Assembly (NCBI GenBank): GCA_900762805.1 | Contig: CAAFHY010000119.1 | Span: 1-6,658 of the forward strand | Direction: 5' to 3' | From: Oscillospiraceae bacterium | GTDB taxonomy: Bacteria; Bacillota; Clostridia; Oscillospirales; Ruminococcaceae | Length of the DNA: 6,658 bases | Part shown: positions 5,212 to 6,658 of the stretch, piece by piece | Position numbering within the stretch: position 1 is the first letter of the stretch | How the letters are laid out: each line of letters starts with the position of its first letter | Notes under the pieces: model-generated | Database searches by the model: none | Told to the model about the DNA's origin: nothing | What the model saw: the letters and a program-made list of their open reading frames with translations, nothing else | Made by a program: the position numbers and the translations under genes

Positions 5212-6658
5212 CTATTTTGCGTAGTCGATGGCGCGGCTCTCGCGGACGACGTGTACCTTGATCTGGCCGGGGTAGTTCAGCTCCGATTCGATGCGCTTGA
5301 CGATATCGTGCGCCACGATGGTGAGCTTATCATCCGACACCACTTCGGGCTTGACGATGATGCGCACCTCGCGGCCGGCCTGAATGGCGAAGGAGTTTTC
5401 AACACCCTCGAACGAATTGGCGATCTCCTCCAGCTTTTCAAGGCGGCGGATATAGTTTTCAAGGTTCTCACTGCGGGCGCCGGGGCGCGAGGCCGAAATG
5501 GCGTCGGCCGCCATCACGATAAAGGCGTAGGGATTGCGCGCCTCAACATCGCCATGGTGGGCCTCGATGCAGTGGACGACCGTGTCGTTTTCCTTATATT
5601 TGCGGGCGATATCGACGCCGATGCTGATATGCGAGCCCTCCTGCTCATGGTCGAGCGCCTTGCCGATATCATGCAGCAGGCCGGCGCGGCGCGCCAGCGT
5701 GCAGTCCAGCCCCAGCTCGCCGGCGAGCATCCCGGACAGCAGAGAGACCTCGATCGAGTGCTTGAGCACGTTCTGGCCGTAGCTGGTGCGGTAATGCAGG
5801 CGGCCGAGCAGCTTGACAAGCTCAGGATGCAGGCCGTGGACGCCCGCCTCCAGCACAGCGTTCTCGCCCTCTTTTTTGATGACCTGCTCGACCTCGCGGC
5901 GGGCCTTTTCCACCATTTCCTCGATGCGGGCAGGGTGGATGCGGCCGTCAGCAATCAGCTTTTCGAGCGCCAGGCGGGCAATCTCGCGGCGGACAGGGTC
6001 GAAGCAGGAGACAGTGATGGCCTCCGGCGTGTCGTCGATGATCAGATCGACGCCGGTGATCGTCTCGATAGTGCGGATATTGCGGCCCTCGCGGCCGATG
6101 ATGCGTCCCTTCATATCGTCGTTGGGAAGGGCGACAACGGACACCGTGGCCTCCGACGTATGGTCGGCGGCGCAGCGGGCGATGACGGTGCTGAGGATAT
6201 CGCGGGCCAGCTGGTCCGACTCATCCTTGAGCTGCGTTTCATAGGCATGAATCTTGACGGCCTTCTCATGGTCGAGCTCGGCGTCAACGGTCGAAAGCAG
6301 CAGCTCACGCGCCTGCTGCGAGGTCAGGCCGGCGATCTTCTCCATCTCGGCGCGGCGGGAATTTTTCAGCTCCTCGGCCTCCTTCAGGCGCTGGTCGAGC
6401 GCGGCCGAGCGCTGCTTGAAGCGATCCTCCTCGCGCGCCTGCTGTTCATACTTCTTATCGAGCTGCTCCTCGCGCTGGAGCAGGCGGCGCTCCTGGCGGG
6501 CGACCTCGCTGCGGCGCTCGCGGACCTCGCGGTCTGCATCGCTGCGCAGCTTGAATAGCTCATCCTTGGCCTCTACGATAGCTTCCTTTCGTTTTTGTTC
6601 TGCGCTCTTAAGCGCATCGTTGACGATGCGCTTGGCCTCATCCTCGGCAGAGCCGATG
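5212..6658 (-). CDS. rny: Ribonuclease Y (partial, N-terminus outside window)
   Basis: RNase Y is the membrane-anchored endoribonuclease that starts mRNA decay in many Firmicutes. The frame stays open from the TAG stop to the right edge, giving 481 residues; the family is about 510-520, so roughly the first 35-40 residues with the membrane anchor lie outside. The visible N-terminal part (fragment residues 1 to about 130) is a charged coiled coil, beginning [20 protein letters not shown] and continuing with [15 protein letters not shown]. The KH domain carries [10 protein letters not shown] (184-193). The HD domain carries LKHSIE (H300), LLHDIGKA (HD at 329-330) and AHHGD (366-370), so the catalytic metal site is intact. 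The internal ATG at 6343-6345 is not the start, because the upstream codons are clearly RNase Y coiled coil. It ends facing the aminopeptidase gene and shares its terminator. Confidence 0.97.
   Translation of the reverse strand, partial: IGSAEDEAKRIVNDALKSAEQKRKEAIVEAKDELFKLRSDADREVRERRSEVARQERRLLQREEQLDKKYEQQAREEDRFKQRSAALDQRLKEAEELKNSRRAEMEKIAGLTSQQARELLLSTVDAELDHEKAVKIHAYETQLKDESDQLARDILSTVIARCAADHTSEATVSVVALPNDDMKGRIIGREGRNIRTIETITGVDLIIDDTPEAITVSCFDPVRREIARLALEKLIADGRIHPARIEEMVEKARREVEQVIKKEGENAVLEAGVHGLHPELVKLLGRLHYRTSYGQNVLKHSIEVSLLSGMLAGELGLDCTLARRAGLLHDIGKALDHEQEGSHISIGVDIARKYKENDTVVHCIEAHHGDVEARNPYAFIVMAADAISASRPGARSENLENYIRRLEKLEEIANSFEGVENSFAIQAGREVRIIVKPEVVSDDKLTIVAHDIVKRIESELNYPGQIKVHVVRESRAIDYAK

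Noticed and set aside
5251..6558. Long plus-strand open frame (435 codons) opposite rny
   Set aside because: It is the mirror of the GC-rich rny codons; the minus frame has complete RNase Y motifs, while the plus frame gives leucine/alanine/aspartate-rich sequence with no known domain.

Overview
The window reads as chromosomal DNA from a GC-rich member of the Firmicutes, most likely class Clostridia (an Oscillospiraceae/Ruminococcaceae-like gut anaerobe). This is inferred from the RNase Y and YmdB-type phosphodiesterase genes, an M18 aminopeptidase of the clostridial kind, strong AGGAGG ribosome binding sites, canonical sigma-A-type promoters and a structured RNA that resembles a clostridial family. 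I see no plasmid, phage, IS or CRISPR signature.

Layout from left to right. Positions 1-403 hold no convincing gene, but a minus-strand intrinsic terminator lies at the left edge (6-30). Four genes lie on the minus strand: cutC (404-1156), a Cof-type HAD phosphatase (1411-2190), a YmdB-type metallophosphoesterase (2632-3402) and the 3' part of rny encoding RNase Y (5212 to the right edge, N-terminus missing). One gene, an M18 zinc aminopeptidase (3775-5049), lies on the plus strand between ymdB and rny. The gap between the HAD gene and ymdB holds about two copies of a 122-bp direct repeat (2313-2573).

The most interesting stretch is 3403-3774. Two promoters stand back to back, with -35 boxes two bases apart: one fires left into ymdB, which starts at TTG, and one fires right. 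The rightward transcript covers about 200 nt of non-coding, hairpin-rich sequence before the aminopeptidase gene. From pattern memory, not from a search, I think this is a member of the raiA-motif RNA family, a large conserved non-coding RNA of Firmicutes and Actinobacteria. No clear intrinsic terminator separates it from the aminopeptidase gene, so it could be a free RNA, a long 5' leader, or both.

Functionally, RNase Y (mRNA decay initiation at the membrane) and YmdB (cyclic-nucleotide phosphodiesterase) are adjacent in Bacillus subtilis. Here the pair is split by an oppositely oriented RNA-aminopeptidase unit. The aminopeptidase and rny converge on a strong bidirectional terminator hairpin at 5084-5116. 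CutC and the HAD phosphatase look like ordinary accessory housekeeping genes without a clear pathway link to the others.
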